From Trueperaceae bacterium (GTDB lineage: Bacteria; Deinococcota; Deinococci; Deinococcales; Trueperaceae), in the NCBI GenBank assembly GCA_020354625.1, contig CP070651.1:574175-622442 (forward strand): a DNA stretch of 48,268 nt, given 5' to 3'. Below are positions 26,970-36,070 of the stretch, piece by piece. The notes beneath the pieces are model-generated. The model made no database searches and had not been told where the DNA came from. It was given only the letters and a program-made list of their open reading frames with translations. Position numbers and translations under genes: made by a program. The first letter of the stretch is position 1; each line of letters opens with the position of its first letter.

Positions 26970-27908
26970 GTGGAGTTTCGTACCTTTGAAGCGCCCGCGG
27001 GTGAGCGGCTCGACGTCGCCATTGCGGTAGCGCTCGAGCTATCGCGCACCTATGCCAAAGAACTCGTGACCGAGGGCTACGTTCAGATCGACGGCAGACC
27101 GGTTGGCAAAGCGGCGATCAAGTTAGCTGGCAGCGAGATCGTCTCGGTCACCGTGCCCCCCCCGAGACCCCTCCGGGTCGAACCGGAAGACATCGAGCTA
27201 CGCATCCTCTACCAGGACGACGATCTGGCCGCCATCGACAAACCGCCAAACCTCACCGCCCATCCCACGGCTACGATTCGGAGTAGCACCGTGGTCAATG
27301 CGCTGCTCGGCCAGATGCAGCTATCGAAAGAGAAGCAGTTCGATCCGAACGCGGAAGACTACCGTCCCGGCATCGTGCATCGGCTCGACAGAGATACTTC
27401 AGGGGTCATGGTGATCGCCAAACACGACAGCGCTCACCGCCACCTCGCCAACTCCTTCAAACGCCATCTGACCGAAAAAGAGTACTTGGCGATCGCCGCC
27501 GGCACCCTCACGAGCGATACCGTCGTCGAAGCCCCCATCGGACGACATCCCGTCAACCGCAAGACCATGACCATCGGCGGCACCAAACCCAAATCTGCCT
27601 CTACGACATTCCGGATCATCGACCGGCTCCGCGGCTTCACACTCGTCAAAGCCCGACCCCTCACCGGACGCACCCATCAGATTCGGGTCCACCTAGCCCA
27701 CCTCGGTGCTCCTATCCTCGGAGATACCGTATACGGTCGCTCGTCGAGTGCGATCGGCCGCCAAGCTCTTCACGCCTACCGCCTTACCCTGCCCCATCCA
27801 CGCGACAACCTTGCGGTCAGCTTTCTGGCCGAGGTACCCGAGGACATCATCGAAGCCTGGATCAAACTCGGCGGCGTCTGGCCACCGAAAGGAGACCAGA
27901 CGCTGTAA
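26970..27908 (+). CDS. RluA-family pseudouridine synthase
   Basis: A 312-residue enzyme that converts uridine to pseudouridine in rRNA or tRNA. An S4 RNA-binding domain at about 12-60 (RTYAKELVTEGYVQIDGRPV) precedes the catalytic domain. The catalytic Asp lies in HRLDRDTSG, and GRTHQIRVHLAHLGAPILGD is the second family motif. It resembles RluD by layout, but the target uridines cannot be read from sequence. Two GTG codons lie in tandem (26967 and 26970); I use the second because the -10 box TAGACT ends six bases before it. Confidence 0.92.
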   Translation: MEFRTFEAPAGERLDVAIAVALELSRTYAKELVTEGYVQIDGRPVGKAAIKLAGSEIVSVTVPPPRPLRVEPEDIELRILYQDDDLAAIDKPPNLTAHPTATIRSSTVVNALLGQMQLSKEKQFDPNAEDYRPGIVHRLDRDTSGVMVIAKHDSAHRHLANSFKRHLTEKEYLAIAAGTLTSDTVVEAPIGRHPVNRKTMTIGGTKPKSASTTFRIIDRLRGFTLVKARPLTGRTHQIRVHLAHLGAPILGDTVYGRSSSAIGRQALHAYRLTLPHPRDNLAVSFLAEVPEDIIEAWIKLGGVWPPKGDQTL

Positions 27909-28060
27909 AAGCACAGGATGGGGGGGGACGGAGAGGAGTTGGTGGCACACCCAGGTCACGCCTGCGGTACGCCGTGGTCACACTCCATCACCTAGACTGC
28001 TTGCTATGTAGTAGAACCATGAGCAACATCGGCTACAGAGCCAGCAAACGGAGGAATGTG

Positions 28061-28198
28061 ATGAGCGATACGAACACCTCTCGAAGAGACCTTGAACACC
28101 CGAACTCACCAGCTGAACACGCCTCGCAAGAGAGAGCCCAACACTTCGATGACATGCTACGGGTCGTGGAAGAAGCGCTACGAGAGGACCGGCAGTGA
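28061..28198 (+). CDS. Small protein, 45 residues
   Basis: A short ORF with an ideal ribosome site (GGAGG at 28050-28054, six bases before the ATG at 28061). The product is charged and helical at its end (HFDDMLRVVEEALREDRQ), with a polar head MSDTNTSRRDLEHPN. No family is recognised. An in-frame ATG at 28019 would add 14 residues. It lies alone in the 490-base gap between the pseudouridine synthase and SDR genes. The ribosome site is the main support. Confidence 0.45.
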   Translation: MSDTNTSRRDLEHPNSPAEHASQERAQHFDDMLRVVEEALREDRQ

Positions 28199-28246
28199 TC
28201 GCGCGCGGCACGAATCCAAAAGGTGCAATAACAGCTCCAATTGCCT

Positions 28247-28266
28247 TATACTCATTCCGGCCGGAA
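28247..28266 (+). promoter_or_regulatory. Candidate promoter with palindromic operator before the SDR operon
   Basis: TATACT (28247-28252) is followed at once by the 12-bp palindrome TTCCGGCCGGAA (28255-28266), which would cover the transcription start. The -35 candidate is the weak TGCAAT at 28224-28229. The SDR start is 133 bases downstream. A repressor site is plausible. Confidence 0.4.
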
Positions 28267-28398
28267 CCCTCACCCAGGTCTAGCGCAAAGAACTGGGTAC
28301 CGAGAGCGCTACCGCTTACTCCACTCGTTCTTTAGCCCGGAGCAAACGTCCCCCAAAACCCTGCAGCCGGAGCGGTTCCGCCCCCAAGGAGCAACCGC

Positions 28399-29178
28399 AT
28401 GGACTACCTGAAGCTGTTCGACCTATCAGGGAAGCAAGCGCTCGTCATCGGTGCTGGCTCAGGAATCGGCCAAGCCGCGGCCCAGGGCTTAGCCGCCTTC
28501 GGAGCCCAACTCGCCTGCGCCGACTTGGAAGCCGATGCAGCCATGCACAGCGCAGAACTCATCAACGAACAGGGCGGCCGTGCCAGCAGCCACACGGTCG
28601 ACCTCACCCAACAAGGCCAAGTGGAGGCAACCATCGATGGGCTAGAGCAGCTCGACGTTCTCGTCTGCACGCCCTCGATCAACGTGCGCAAACCGCTGCT
28701 CGACATCAGTGCACAAGAGTTCGACAGGGTTATCTCGCTCAACCTCAAAGGGAGCTTCTTTGCCATGAAAGCGGCGGGGCGCCGTATGGCAGAACAGGGC
28801 GGAGGGAGCATCATCTTATTCTCCTCGATACGCTCACAAGTCGTCGAGCCGGGTCAGGGTGTTTACGCTGCCACGAAGGCCGGCACCCTCCAGATGATCC
28901 GCGCCCTCGCAGCAGAACTGGGACCGAAGGGTGTACGAGCGAACGCCATCGCGCCCGGCGTGGTGGAAACCCCCCTAACCGCACAGATCAAGAACGTACC
29001 GGACTGGTACCGGGCCTATGCCGAGAAGGGGGCACTGGGTCGCTGGGCCACACCCGATGAGATGGTCGGGGCCGTGATCTTCCTGGCCAGCCAGGCCTCC
29101 TCGTACGTAACGGGTTCTCTACTCCTCGTCGACGGAGGTTGGACCGCTGTCGACGGTCGCTTTACCCCACCCTTGTAA
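28399..29178 (+). CDS. Short-chain dehydrogenase/reductase
   Basis: A 259-residue classical SDR oxidoreductase using NAD(P). The cofactor site is VIGAGSGIGQAAA (about 15-27), with Asp in ACADLEADA hinting at NAD preference. The catalytic residues are Ser in ILFSSIRSQ and Tyr/Lys in YAATKAG; the end shows LLVDGGWTAVDGR as in the FabG-like group. The ATG at 28399 follows AAGGAG by seven bases. One base separates it from the peptidase gene, which is followed by an ABC importer, so it probably oxidises or reduces a hydroxy compound that this unit imports or releases. Confidence 0.9.
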   Translation: MDYLKLFDLSGKQALVIGAGSGIGQAAAQGLAAFGAQLACADLEADAAMHSAELINEQGGRASSHTVDLTQQGQVEATIDGLEQLDVLVCTPSINVRKPLLDISAQEFDRVISLNLKGSFFAMKAAGRRMAEQGGGSIILFSSIRSQVVEPGQGVYAATKAGTLQMIRALAAELGPKGVRANAIAPGVVETPLTAQIKNVPDWYRAYAEKGALGRWATPDEMVGAVIFLASQASSYVTGSLLLVDGGWTAVDGRFTPPL

Positions 29179-29179
29179 G

Positions 29180-30430
29180 ATGGATGGCGACCTACTACCA
29201 CTCGCTCAGCGCGCAGCCGAAGCCGTCGATACCGAACAGGTCGTCAAGCTGACGTGCGACCTGGTAAAGATCCGCAGCGTCTATGAGCCCGACAAGGGGG
29301 GTACCGAGGCCGAGGCCGCCCATCATATCGCCGCGCTCCTTGGCGATCTCGGACTCGAGCCCATCGTCGAAGAGACCGCACCTGGAAGGCCCAACGTCAT
29401 CTGTGACTGGCAAGGCCGGGGGTTCGATCCCGCGCATCACAAGACCCTCATGTTCGAAGGGCATACCGACGTGGTCACCGAGGGGGATCCACAGCGCTGG
29501 CAATATCCCCCCTTCGCCGCCACCATCGAAGGAGATCGGCTCTATGGGCGCGGCAGCGCCGATATGAAGGGCGGGATCGCCGCCGCCATCGCTGCGCTCT
29601 GTGCCATCAAGGAGGTGGCACCAGACTTGCCGGGGCGCATCCGCCTCGGCATCGTCGCCGATGAAGAGGGGATGATGACGGGCATCAAGCACTTCATCGC
29701 CCAAGGTTGGGCCGAGGAAGTCGACGGCGCAATCATCTGCGAACCCGAAGAGAACGAAATTTGCCTGTGGCAAAAAGGGGCGATGCGCCTCAACGTAGAC
29801 TTTCACGGCGTGATGGCGCACGGGGCCATGCCGTACGCCGGCAAAAACCCTATTACTGCTCTGGCAACCTTTACAGGGCGTATTCAAGAGCTCGAGCGCG
29901 CTGAACAAGCGCGGCTCGGGGAGCACCCCTACCTGGGTCTGCCCTGGATTACCCCCACCATCGTAAAGGCGCCTCCTAGCGGAGAAGCACAACACAACGT
30001 CATGCCTGAAAGCGCCTACCTGGCACTCGATATCCGCACCGTTCCCGGCCAGAACCACGAGACACTCCTTGCTGCGCTGCGAACCGTCGCCGACGAGGTG
30101 GAACGGCAGCACGACCTCACCATCGAGCTCGACTGCTTCGAATCGCGTCCCTGGACCGAAACGTCCAGAGACGACATCGTGGTACGCGCGGTCGAAGACG
30201 CTTACCCTCTGGTTCTGGGAACTCCCCCGCGCTACGGAGGTGTGCCGGGGGCCACCGACGGGACGTTCCTCTTTGCAAGCGCCGGCATCCCCATCGTAAC
30301 GATCGGTCCTGGAGACAGAACCATCCCCCACCAACTCGACGAATTCGTGCGCATCTCCGAACTGATCGAGTCAGCCAGGCTCTACGCCGCCAGCGCCGTC
30401 CTCTACCTCGGAGCTGGTCAGAAATCGTGA
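29180..30430 (+). CDS. M20 family metallopeptidase (ArgE/DapE-like)
   Basis: A 416-residue zinc amidohydrolase of the ArgE/DapE/CPG2 group, which removes acyl or aminoacyl groups from amino acids or small peptides. Metal ligands appear in order: His in MFEGHTDVVTEG, the bridging Asp in GRGSADMKGGIA, the catalytic and metal-binding Glu pair in GIVADEEGM, and a later His near PHQLDEFVRISE. The lid dimerisation domain lies at about 195-310 (VDFHGVMAHGAMPYAGKNP). The ATG at 29180 is one base after the SDR stop. With a peptide-type importer behind it, the enzyme most likely cleaves the imported substrate; that link is inference. Confidence 0.9.
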   Translation: MDGDLLPLAQRAAEAVDTEQVVKLTCDLVKIRSVYEPDKGGTEAEAAHHIAALLGDLGLEPIVEETAPGRPNVICDWQGRGFDPAHHKTLMFEGHTDVVTEGDPQRWQYPPFAATIEGDRLYGRGSADMKGGIAAAIAALCAIKEVAPDLPGRIRLGIVADEEGMMTGIKHFIAQGWAEEVDGAIICEPEENEICLWQKGAMRLNVDFHGVMAHGAMPYAGKNPITALATFTGRIQELERAEQARLGEHPYLGLPWITPTIVKAPPSGEAQHNVMPESAYLALDIRTVPGQNHETLLAALRTVADEVERQHDLTIELDCFESRPWTETSRDDIVVRAVEDAYPLVLGTPPRYGGVPGATDGTFLFASAGIPIVTIGPGDRTIPHQLDEFVRISELIESARLYAASAVLYLGAGQKS

Positions 30431-30477
30431 GAAGAATACTGCGCGCACGCACACATACCGTCTGTTTCGCTTCCACG

Positions 30478-30506
30478 TTTACTACAGTCGACTCATAACC
30501 TAGTAA
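30478..30506 (+). promoter_or_regulatory. Candidate promoter of the second peptide importer
   Basis: TTTACT (30478-30483) and TAGTAA (30501-30506) have a 17-base spacer, 39 bases before the binding-protein ATG. The match is moderate, so readthrough from the peptidase gene is also possible. Confidence 0.35.
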
Positions 30507-30544
30507 ACTTGAAGACAACCACTTCGGTAGGAAAGGGGAAAAGC

Positions 30545-32041
30545 ATGAACCGATTTTTCTGGCTGGCACTTACTCTGATCTTGGCACTCGGTAACGCCGT
30601 CGCTCAAGACGCACCAGCGCCCCAATACGGCGGCGAGGTCGTGGTGTCGATCACCGCCGACCCGCCCGGTTGGGATCCGTCCGCCTCGACCTCCCAGGAG
30701 ATCCCTAGGGTGGTGTATCACAACGTCTTCGAAGGACTGGTCCGTTTCGACCGCGACGGCAATATCGTACCGGCTCTGGCAGAAAGCTGGACCGTATCAG
30801 ACGACGGCCTCGAGTGGACCTTCACGATTCGTGAAGGGGTGATGTTCCACGATGGCACCCCCCTCACCATCGACGACATCATCGCCAAGTTCGAGCGCGC
30901 CCGCGACCCTGACTCAGGACACACGCACACCGCCTACTACGCCCCCATCGCCGAGATCTCCGGTTCGGGCAACACCGTTACCTTCAGTCTGGCCCAAGCG
31001 AGCTCCAGCCTGCTCTACAACCTCGCCCGGCCCGACTCGGTGATCTATCCGGCGGCCAAAGCCGACACGCAGCGCAGCCAACCGATCGGCACCGGACCCT
31101 TCCGCTTCGTCGAGTACATAGAAGGCAGTGAAGTCCGCCTCGAACGCTTCGAGGACTACTACCTCGACGGCGTACCCTACCTCGACAGCGCGGTGTTCCG
31201 CATCATCGGCGACCCCAACACCCGTTTCGCCGCCTTGCAAGCAGGCGATATCGATCTGATCGGTGTGGCCCTGAGCCCCGAACAGTTCCTGCAAGTTCAG
31301 AGTGATCCAAACCTCAAGGGTTCCGAAGGGACCGCGACTACCGAGATCACCCTGGCCATGAACAACTCGCGCGGGCCGCTCGCCAACAAACTCGTGCGCC
31401 AAGCGATCACCCACGCCATCGACAAAGAAGCCATCGTCAACGGCGCCATGTTCGGTCTCGGCACCGTCATCGGCACCCACATGAGCCCCGCCGAATCCTA
31501 CTACATCGACCTGAGCAACACCTACCCCTACGATCCGGAGCGTGCCCGTGCACTGCTCGCGGAGGCAGGTTACTCGGATGGGTTCACCATCAACTTCGAA
31601 CTTCCCGAACCATACAATATCGAAAGGCGTTCCGGCCAAGTCATCGCCCAACAGCTCTCCGAAGTCGGGATCGACGTCGAGCTCTCGGTGGTCGAGTGGG
31701 GCACCTGGATCCAACGCATCTTCCTCGGTGGCGACTACGATATGACTATCATCGGCCACTCCGAACCACGCGACATCAACATCTACGCTAACCCCAACTA
31801 CTACTACAAATACGACAACCCCGTCATTGGCGAATTGCTGAACCAAGCCGAAAGTGCACAGTCTGCTCAAGTCCAACTCGCGAACTATCAACAGATCGCC
31901 AAAATTATCGCGGAGGACGCCGTTAATGTCTGGGTTTTCAGCCCCCCGTACCTCGTAGCTTCTCAAAACGACGTCTACGGCTTCTGGACCAACCAACCCA
32001 CCCCGTCGATCAACCTCACCGAGGTGTACCGCGCCCAGTAA
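30545..32041 (+). CDS. Oligopeptide-type ABC transporter substrate-binding protein, Sec-exported
   Basis: A 498-residue periplasmic binding protein of the SBP_bac_5 family. A Sec signal peptide (FFWLALTLILALGNAVA, cut likely after AVA at residue 20) replaces the Tat signal of the first binding protein in this window. The mature part has LAESWTVSDDGLEWTFTIRE, then GTGPFRFVEY and LAEAGYSDGFTINFELPEPY. The ATG at 30545 follows GGAAAGGGG. It precedes two permease genes and follows an M20 peptidase gene and an SDR gene. The ligand is not deducible; an N-acyl amino acid or short peptide would fit the peptidase. Confidence 0.9.
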   Translation: MNRFFWLALTLILALGNAVAQDAPAPQYGGEVVVSITADPPGWDPSASTSQEIPRVVYHNVFEGLVRFDRDGNIVPALAESWTVSDDGLEWTFTIREGVMFHDGTPLTIDDIIAKFERARDPDSGHTHTAYYAPIAEISGSGNTVTFSLAQASSSLLYNLARPDSVIYPAAKADTQRSQPIGTGPFRFVEYIEGSEVRLERFEDYYLDGVPYLDSAVFRIIGDPNTRFAALQAGDIDLIGVALSPEQFLQVQSDPNLKGSEGTATTEITLAMNNSRGPLANKLVRQAITHAIDKEAIVNGAMFGLGTVIGTHMSPAESYYIDLSNTYPYDPERARALLAEAGYSDGFTINFELPEPYNIERRSGQVIAQQLSEVGIDVELSVVEWGTWIQRIFLGGDYDMTIIGHSEPRDINIYANPNYYYKYDNPVIGELLNQAESAQSAQVQLANYQQIAKIIAEDAVNVWVFSPPYLVASQNDVYGFWTNQPTPSINLTEVYRAQ

Positions 32042-32049
32042 GCTCGCTT

Positions 32050-32075
32050 GGTGGGCGGCCCAAAGGCCGCCCACC
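32050..32075 (+). terminator. Strong intra-operon hairpin after the second binding-protein gene
   Basis: A perfect 11-bp GC-rich inverted repeat (32050-32060 with 32065-32075) around loop CAAA. It starts 9 bases after the stop and ends 8 bases before the permease ATG, so it also crowds the ribosome-binding region. There is no T tract. Confidence 0.8.
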
Positions 32076-32083
32076 GCAGTGCT

Positions 32084-33028
32084 ATGTTCACCTTCATCGT
32101 CCGCCGGTTCTTTTCTGCTCTCATCAGCATCGTCCTCGCGTCGATGCTGGTTTTCTCTGCCCTGCTCGCCGTACCGGGAGACCCAGCCGAGATCATCCTG
32201 GGCTTGAACGCAAGCCCCGAAGCGCTGGCTGCACTCAGAGAGAAACTCGGTCTCACCGTGCCGGCACCACAGCGCTATCTCAACTGGCTCACCGGGATCG
32301 TTCGCGGCGACTTGGGAGAGTCCCTCAACTACCAAAAAGACGTCTCTGAGCTCATTATCGACCGGCTGGCCGTCTCTGTTCCACTCGCCCTCGGCGCCGC
32401 CCTCATCGCCTGTTTTATTGCGCTGCCGCTCGGTATCCTTGCCGCACTCAAACGAAACACCTTCCTCGACCCGCTCGTCACCGCGATCTCGCAGGTGGGG
32501 GCCGCCATCCCGTCGTTCTGGCTCGGGCTCATGCTGATCCTCTTCTTCGCGGTCGAACTCCGCTGGCTGCCGGCCGGTGGCTACGTGCCGTGGGAGCGCG
32601 ATCCACTGGGAACCCTCCGCAGCCTGCTCCTTCCCATCATCGCCCTCGGACTCGGCCAGGCAGCGGTGATGACGCGCATGACACGAGCCTCGATGATCGA
32701 AGTCCTCAACCAGGATTACATCCGCACGGCGAAGGCGAAAGGCCTTTCGGGCCGCCGGGTCGTGATGATCCACGGACTCAGAAACGCCCTCGTCACGCTG
32801 ATCACCATCCTCGGGCTCAGTCTCACCAACGTCTTTATCGGCTCCATCATCATCGAGCAGGTCTTCGCCCTCCCCGGTCTCGGCCGCCTGGCGCTCATCG
32901 CCATCGGCACGCGCGACTTCCCGCTCCTTCAAGGGGAGATCCTTGTCTATGCCGGCACCATCGTATTCTTGAGCTTCCTGGTCGACATCTCCTACGGCTT
33001 TCTCGATCCGACCATCCGGTACGCGTAA
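32084..33028 (+). CDS. Oligopeptide-type ABC transporter permease, DppB-like
   Basis: A 314-residue inner-membrane permease of the DppB class with six membrane segments. It begins MFTFIVRRFFSALISIVLAS and has LLAVPGDPAEIILG, the EAA loop YIRTAKAKGLSGRRVVMIHG, and the end ISYGFLDPTIRYA. The open frame reaches 32048, but that part would be the hairpin sequence, so I start at the ATG at 32084. Its stop overlaps the next ATG by one base. No clear ribosome site lies outside the hairpin. Confidence 0.92.
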   Translation: MFTFIVRRFFSALISIVLASMLVFSALLAVPGDPAEIILGLNASPEALAALREKLGLTVPAPQRYLNWLTGIVRGDLGESLNYQKDVSELIIDRLAVSVPLALGAALIACFIALPLGILAALKRNTFLDPLVTAISQVGAAIPSFWLGLMLILFFAVELRWLPAGGYVPWERDPLGTLRSLLLPIIALGLGQAAVMTRMTRASMIEVLNQDYIRTAKAKGLSGRRVVMIHGLRNALVTLITILGLSLTNVFIGSIIIEQVFALPGLGRLALIAIGTRDFPLLQGEILVYAGTIVFLSFLVDISYGFLDPTIRYA

Positions 33029-33846
33029 TGGCACTGCGCCAACGTTTCAACCTCATGGCAGGAACACTCATGATCGGCCTGGTCGCTTTCGGAGCGATCC
33101 TGAGCTTCGTCTGGCTCCCCCATGATCCGAACGCACTCGACTTCTCCTCGCAACTGAGCGGCCCGAGCCGGAGTTACTGGCTCGGCACCGACCACTTCGG
33201 GCGCGATCTGTTCAGCCGTCTGCTGGTCGGCGCTCGCGGCACCCTATACGTCGGCTTCATCGCCGTCGGAATCGCGCTCGGTATAGGCGGGGCTATCGGT
33301 GCCGTCGCCGGCTTTCTCGGTAGCATCGCCGACGAGGTCCTCATGCGCATCATCGACGTCCTTTACGCTTTCCCCGCCATCTTGATGGCGCTGTTGCTAG
33401 CAGCCATCTTTCAGCCCGGTACCCTGACCGCCATGTCGGCTATCGGGCTTGCAACCGTGCCGATCTTTGCCCGCCTCACACGTTCTTCGGTTCTGACGAT
33501 CAAAGCCCGTGACTACGTGGAAGCGGGACGCGCCCTCGGAGCAGGCCACGCGCGCCTTCTCACGCGGCATATCCTCCCAGGTGCCCTCTCCCCTCTCATC
33601 GTCCAGTCGAGCCTGAGTTTGGCGGTCGCGGTGCTGGCAGAGGCAGCCTTAAGCTTTTTGGGTCTCGGTACACCTCCAGACGTACCGAGTTGGGGCAACA
33701 TGTTGCGGGAGGCGCAGGGGTTTCTCATCATGAGCCCCTACCCCGCCCTTGTCCCCGGCTTCGCCATCATGCTGACCGTGCTCGGTTGGAGCCTTTTGGG
33801 AGATGGCCTTAGAGACGCCCTCGATCCCCGGACCCGCCGTAGTTAG
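33028..33846 (+). CDS. Oligopeptide-type ABC transporter permease, DppC-like
   Basis: A 272-residue inner-membrane permease of the DppC class. It contains YWLGTDHFGRDLFSRLLVGA, diagnostic of the class, the EAA loop YVEAGRALGAGHARLLTRHI and ALSFLGLGTPPDVPSWGNML. It is shorter at the N-terminus than the first DppC-like protein of the window. The ATG at 33028 overlaps the stop of the DppB-like gene (TAATG). It ends the operon; no DppD/DppF ATPase gene follows, and the next 272 bases hold no gene. Confidence 0.92.
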   Translation: MALRQRFNLMAGTLMIGLVAFGAILSFVWLPHDPNALDFSSQLSGPSRSYWLGTDHFGRDLFSRLLVGARGTLYVGFIAVGIALGIGGAIGAVAGFLGSIADEVLMRIIDVLYAFPAILMALLLAAIFQPGTLTAMSAIGLATVPIFARLTRSSVLTIKARDYVEAGRALGAGHARLLTRHILPGALSPLIVQSSLSLAVAVLAEAALSFLGLGTPPDVPSWGNMLREAQGFLIMSPYPALVPGFAIMLTVLGWSLLGDGLRDALDPRTRRS

Positions 33847-34024
33847 CTGCCGTTGCTGCCCCGACCACCTGAGCGACCGCATCATTTGCCTCAATCCAGA
33901 GCCAACAGATTATAGACTGCCAGCCCTAAGCTCATCTGCCGTGCATTTCTGCTGAGTGGTGAGGCTATCTGGCCCTCGTCTTTTGCTTGTTCCAAAAAGA
34001 GAGCCGACAAAAAAGGCAACCTTT

Positions 34025-34053
34025 TTGCAACCCTCGGTAGGCCACAATACCTA
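34025..34053 (+). promoter_or_regulatory. Candidate promoter of the LuxR-type gene
   Basis: TTGCAA (34025-34030) and TACCTA (34048-34053) are 17 bases apart, about 65 bases before the ATG at 34119. A small A/T inverted repeat (AAAAAGG, CCTTTTT; 34010-34026) touches the -35 from upstream. Confidence 0.4.
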
Positions 34054-34118
34054 TCTATGCTCTGGTCATAAGCGATTCGAGGCTTCAGACCCAGAGACCG
34101 TAAGAGAGGGGCCTAGTT

Positions 34119-34658
34119 ATGAACAGACGCGCCGTCGGTATCCAGATGCTCTACCATCACCCTACCTATACATCGTTCATGAAACCGGTTCTCGAACGTT
34201 CCGACATCCAGCTCGCGGACACGTTCGATCACGGTGTCGCCCAGATCGTGCTCGATTACCCGCTTACCTGGGCCATCACACAGCTGGAAAAGATGGACAG
34301 CATCGCCAGAGCCAGGACTCTGGTGGCCACGCAGACCTCCCAACCGATCTACCAAGACTGCCTGGCGAGCTTTCACTTGAGCGGCGTGGTCAACTCCACC
34401 AACGAGAACGCACTGCTCAGCGCCATCTACGCTGCCGCATCCGCCCAAAAGACCTACCAGTGGCAGTCGAGACTTACCTATATGGAGCTACGGGTCACCC
34501 GTCTACTCTTACAGGGGCTCGACACAAAGAGGCTGGCCAAACAACTGCAGATCTCGTACAAGACCGTCAACGCCCACATCTCTAATATTCTCGGCAAACT
34601 CGATCTCGAAAGCCGTGCCCAGTATCTCGCTGCACTCCTCAACCCTCTGACTTCGTGA
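34119..34658 (+). CDS. LuxR/NarL-type transcriptional regulator with degenerate receiver
   Basis: A 179-residue DNA-binding protein. Residues about 118-175 are a LuxR helix-turn-helix (LTYMELRVTRLLLQGLDTKR, then YKTVNAHISNILGKLDLESR). The first 110 residues keep the outline of a response-regulator receiver: VLERSDIQLADTFDHGVAQI and SGVVNSTNENALLSAIYAAA, where family members read GYLLKDASPEELLEAI. The acidic pocket and phosphorylated Asp are not evident, so it is probably not controlled by a histidine kinase. The ATG at 34119 follows GAGAGGGG. It is monocistronic; no kinase gene is nearby. Confidence 0.78.
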   Translation: MNRRAVGIQMLYHHPTYTSFMKPVLERSDIQLADTFDHGVAQIVLDYPLTWAITQLEKMDSIARARTLVATQTSQPIYQDCLASFHLSGVVNSTNENALLSAIYAAASAQKTYQWQSRLTYMELRVTRLLLQGLDTKRLAKQLQISYKTVNAHISNILGKLDLESRAQYLAALLNPLTS

Positions 34659-34723
34659 TCCGGAGCAGTCTTCCGGTGATGAAGAACAGGGATGAGTCGT
34701 GCGTGGGTTCCACAAGACTCACC

Positions 34724-35923
34724 TTAAGGTACCGTCCCGCAAACGAGCACGACCTCCAAGCCTCCGTTACGAAAGGGGAAGGTCGCACTCGGCCGCAACC
34801 CTACTTCTCGCATGGCGCTCGGGTGCCTGGTGATCAGCGCGTAATCCCAACCCCGGCCACTCCTCACGAAGCGATGACAAAACTCGGTGACGAGGCTCCG
34901 CGCTTCCGAATCGCTACCCAGCCGATCCCCATAGGGCAGATTGCTCAAGAGGAGAGGGCGACGGGCATGCTCACGGAGGTCTTGGTAGCGAACTTCTCGG
35001 GCATCTGCAACATCGAAGACGATGCGATCTAGCAACCCGGCCGCAGCACCATTATGCTCCGCTGCACGTAACGCTTCTGCCGATAGGTCGAAACCGATCA
35101 GCCTCGCCGGATCAGAATTTCGCACCTTACTCGACGCCTCGCGCTTGAACCGATCCCACTTACTCCCCTGGAAGTAAGGTGCATACATAAAAGCGAATTC
35201 TCTCTCCAAGCCCGGTGGACGACCGACTCGATAAAGAGCGCTTTCAATCAGCAAGGTCCCACTGCCACAAAAAGGATCGACGATGAGATCATACGCCCCC
35301 ACATCGCTGGCGATCGCCACACCGGCGGCCAAGGTCTCCCGCAACGGGGCCTCGGCGACATGGGTCCGATATCCACGCCTGTGAAGGTGGGCTCCACTGG
35401 TATTGAAACTGAGCATACACCTGTCTTGAAAGAAACGCACTTGAAATGGGAGTGCCGCCTCACGCGCTATCACCGGAGAAAGACCGAGCGGCATAAGGGC
35501 GCTTGACACCGCATCTCCAACAGTCTTCTCGATCTTTCTGTGATGTCGTAAGCGGGATACCTTGGCGCTCACCGAGAGGCTGAAGCTCGGTTCGAAACCG
35601 ATATAGAGCTCCCACGGGACTCTCTTGGCACGGTCATAGAGCATCGGATAGCTCTGTGCCAAGAATTCAGCTACACGCAAGAGGACACGGTGAGCGGTGC
35701 GCAGCTCGAGGTTGGCGTGATAGAGAACGTCGAGCACACCTTCGAACGCAACACCTCCACGTATCAGCTCAGCAGACCCTACGCCCGGCAACCTCTCGAC
35801 CTCTGCCAGAAGCAACCGCTCGAATCCGGGACTGCAAACAGCCAGGAAGCGATGCTGCTTCTTGAACAGGTGCCGCTTCAACCGTCGGAGAAGCGCGCGA
35901 TCGGATAACGGACCCCTGTCCAC
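34724..35923 (-). CDS. Class I SAM-dependent RNA methyltransferase with THUMP-like head
   Basis: A 399-residue enzyme of the RlmL/Trm14 group that methylates guanine N2 in rRNA or tRNA. The N-terminal part (about 25-180) is a ferredoxin-like and THUMP region. SAM binding is at VDPFCGSGTLLIESA, and the target-base motif is SNLPYGDRLG in place of NPPYG. THUMP enzymes of this size include TrmN (m2G6 in tRNA) and the N-terminal half of RlmL (m2G2445 in 23S rRNA); I cannot decide between them. The GTG at 35923 has a TACCAT box five bases upstream and no ribosome site, so it is probably leaderless. It is convergent with the LuxR-type gene. Confidence 0.87.
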   Translation of the reverse strand: MDRGPLSDRALLRRLKRHLFKKQHRFLAVCSPGFERLLLAEVERLPGVGSAELIRGGVAFEGVLDVLYHANLELRTAHRVLLRVAEFLAQSYPMLYDRAKRVPWELYIGFEPSFSLSVSAKVSRLRHHRKIEKTVGDAVSSALMPLGLSPVIAREAALPFQVRFFQDRCMLSFNTSGAHLHRRGYRTHVAEAPLRETLAAGVAIASDVGAYDLIVDPFCGSGTLLIESALYRVGRPPGLEREFAFMYAPYFQGSKWDRFKREASSKVRNSDPARLIGFDLSAEALRAAEHNGAAAGLLDRIVFDVADAREVRYQDLREHARRPLLLSNLPYGDRLGSDSEARSLVTEFCHRFVRSGRGWDYALITRHPSAMREVGLRPSATFPFRNGGLEVVLVCGTVP

Positions 35924-35928
35924 GCAGC

Positions 35929-35934
35929 ATGGTA
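35929..35934 (-). promoter_or_regulatory. -10 box of a leaderless promoter for the RNA methyltransferase gene
   Basis: TACCAT on the minus strand, five bases before the GTG at 35923. No Shine-Dalgarno sequence is possible in the gap. Confidence 0.45.
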
Positions 35935-36070
35935 CCCGACAACCGGGATAAATGCCTAGTTGTATCGAATCGAAACCTAAGGCCCCGTGATAGACTTTCG
36001 CTTACAGGTATTGATGTGAAATCCCGTCGATCGATCGGGTTGCCGACGTTTGTTTCTTTTGTATGCCACA

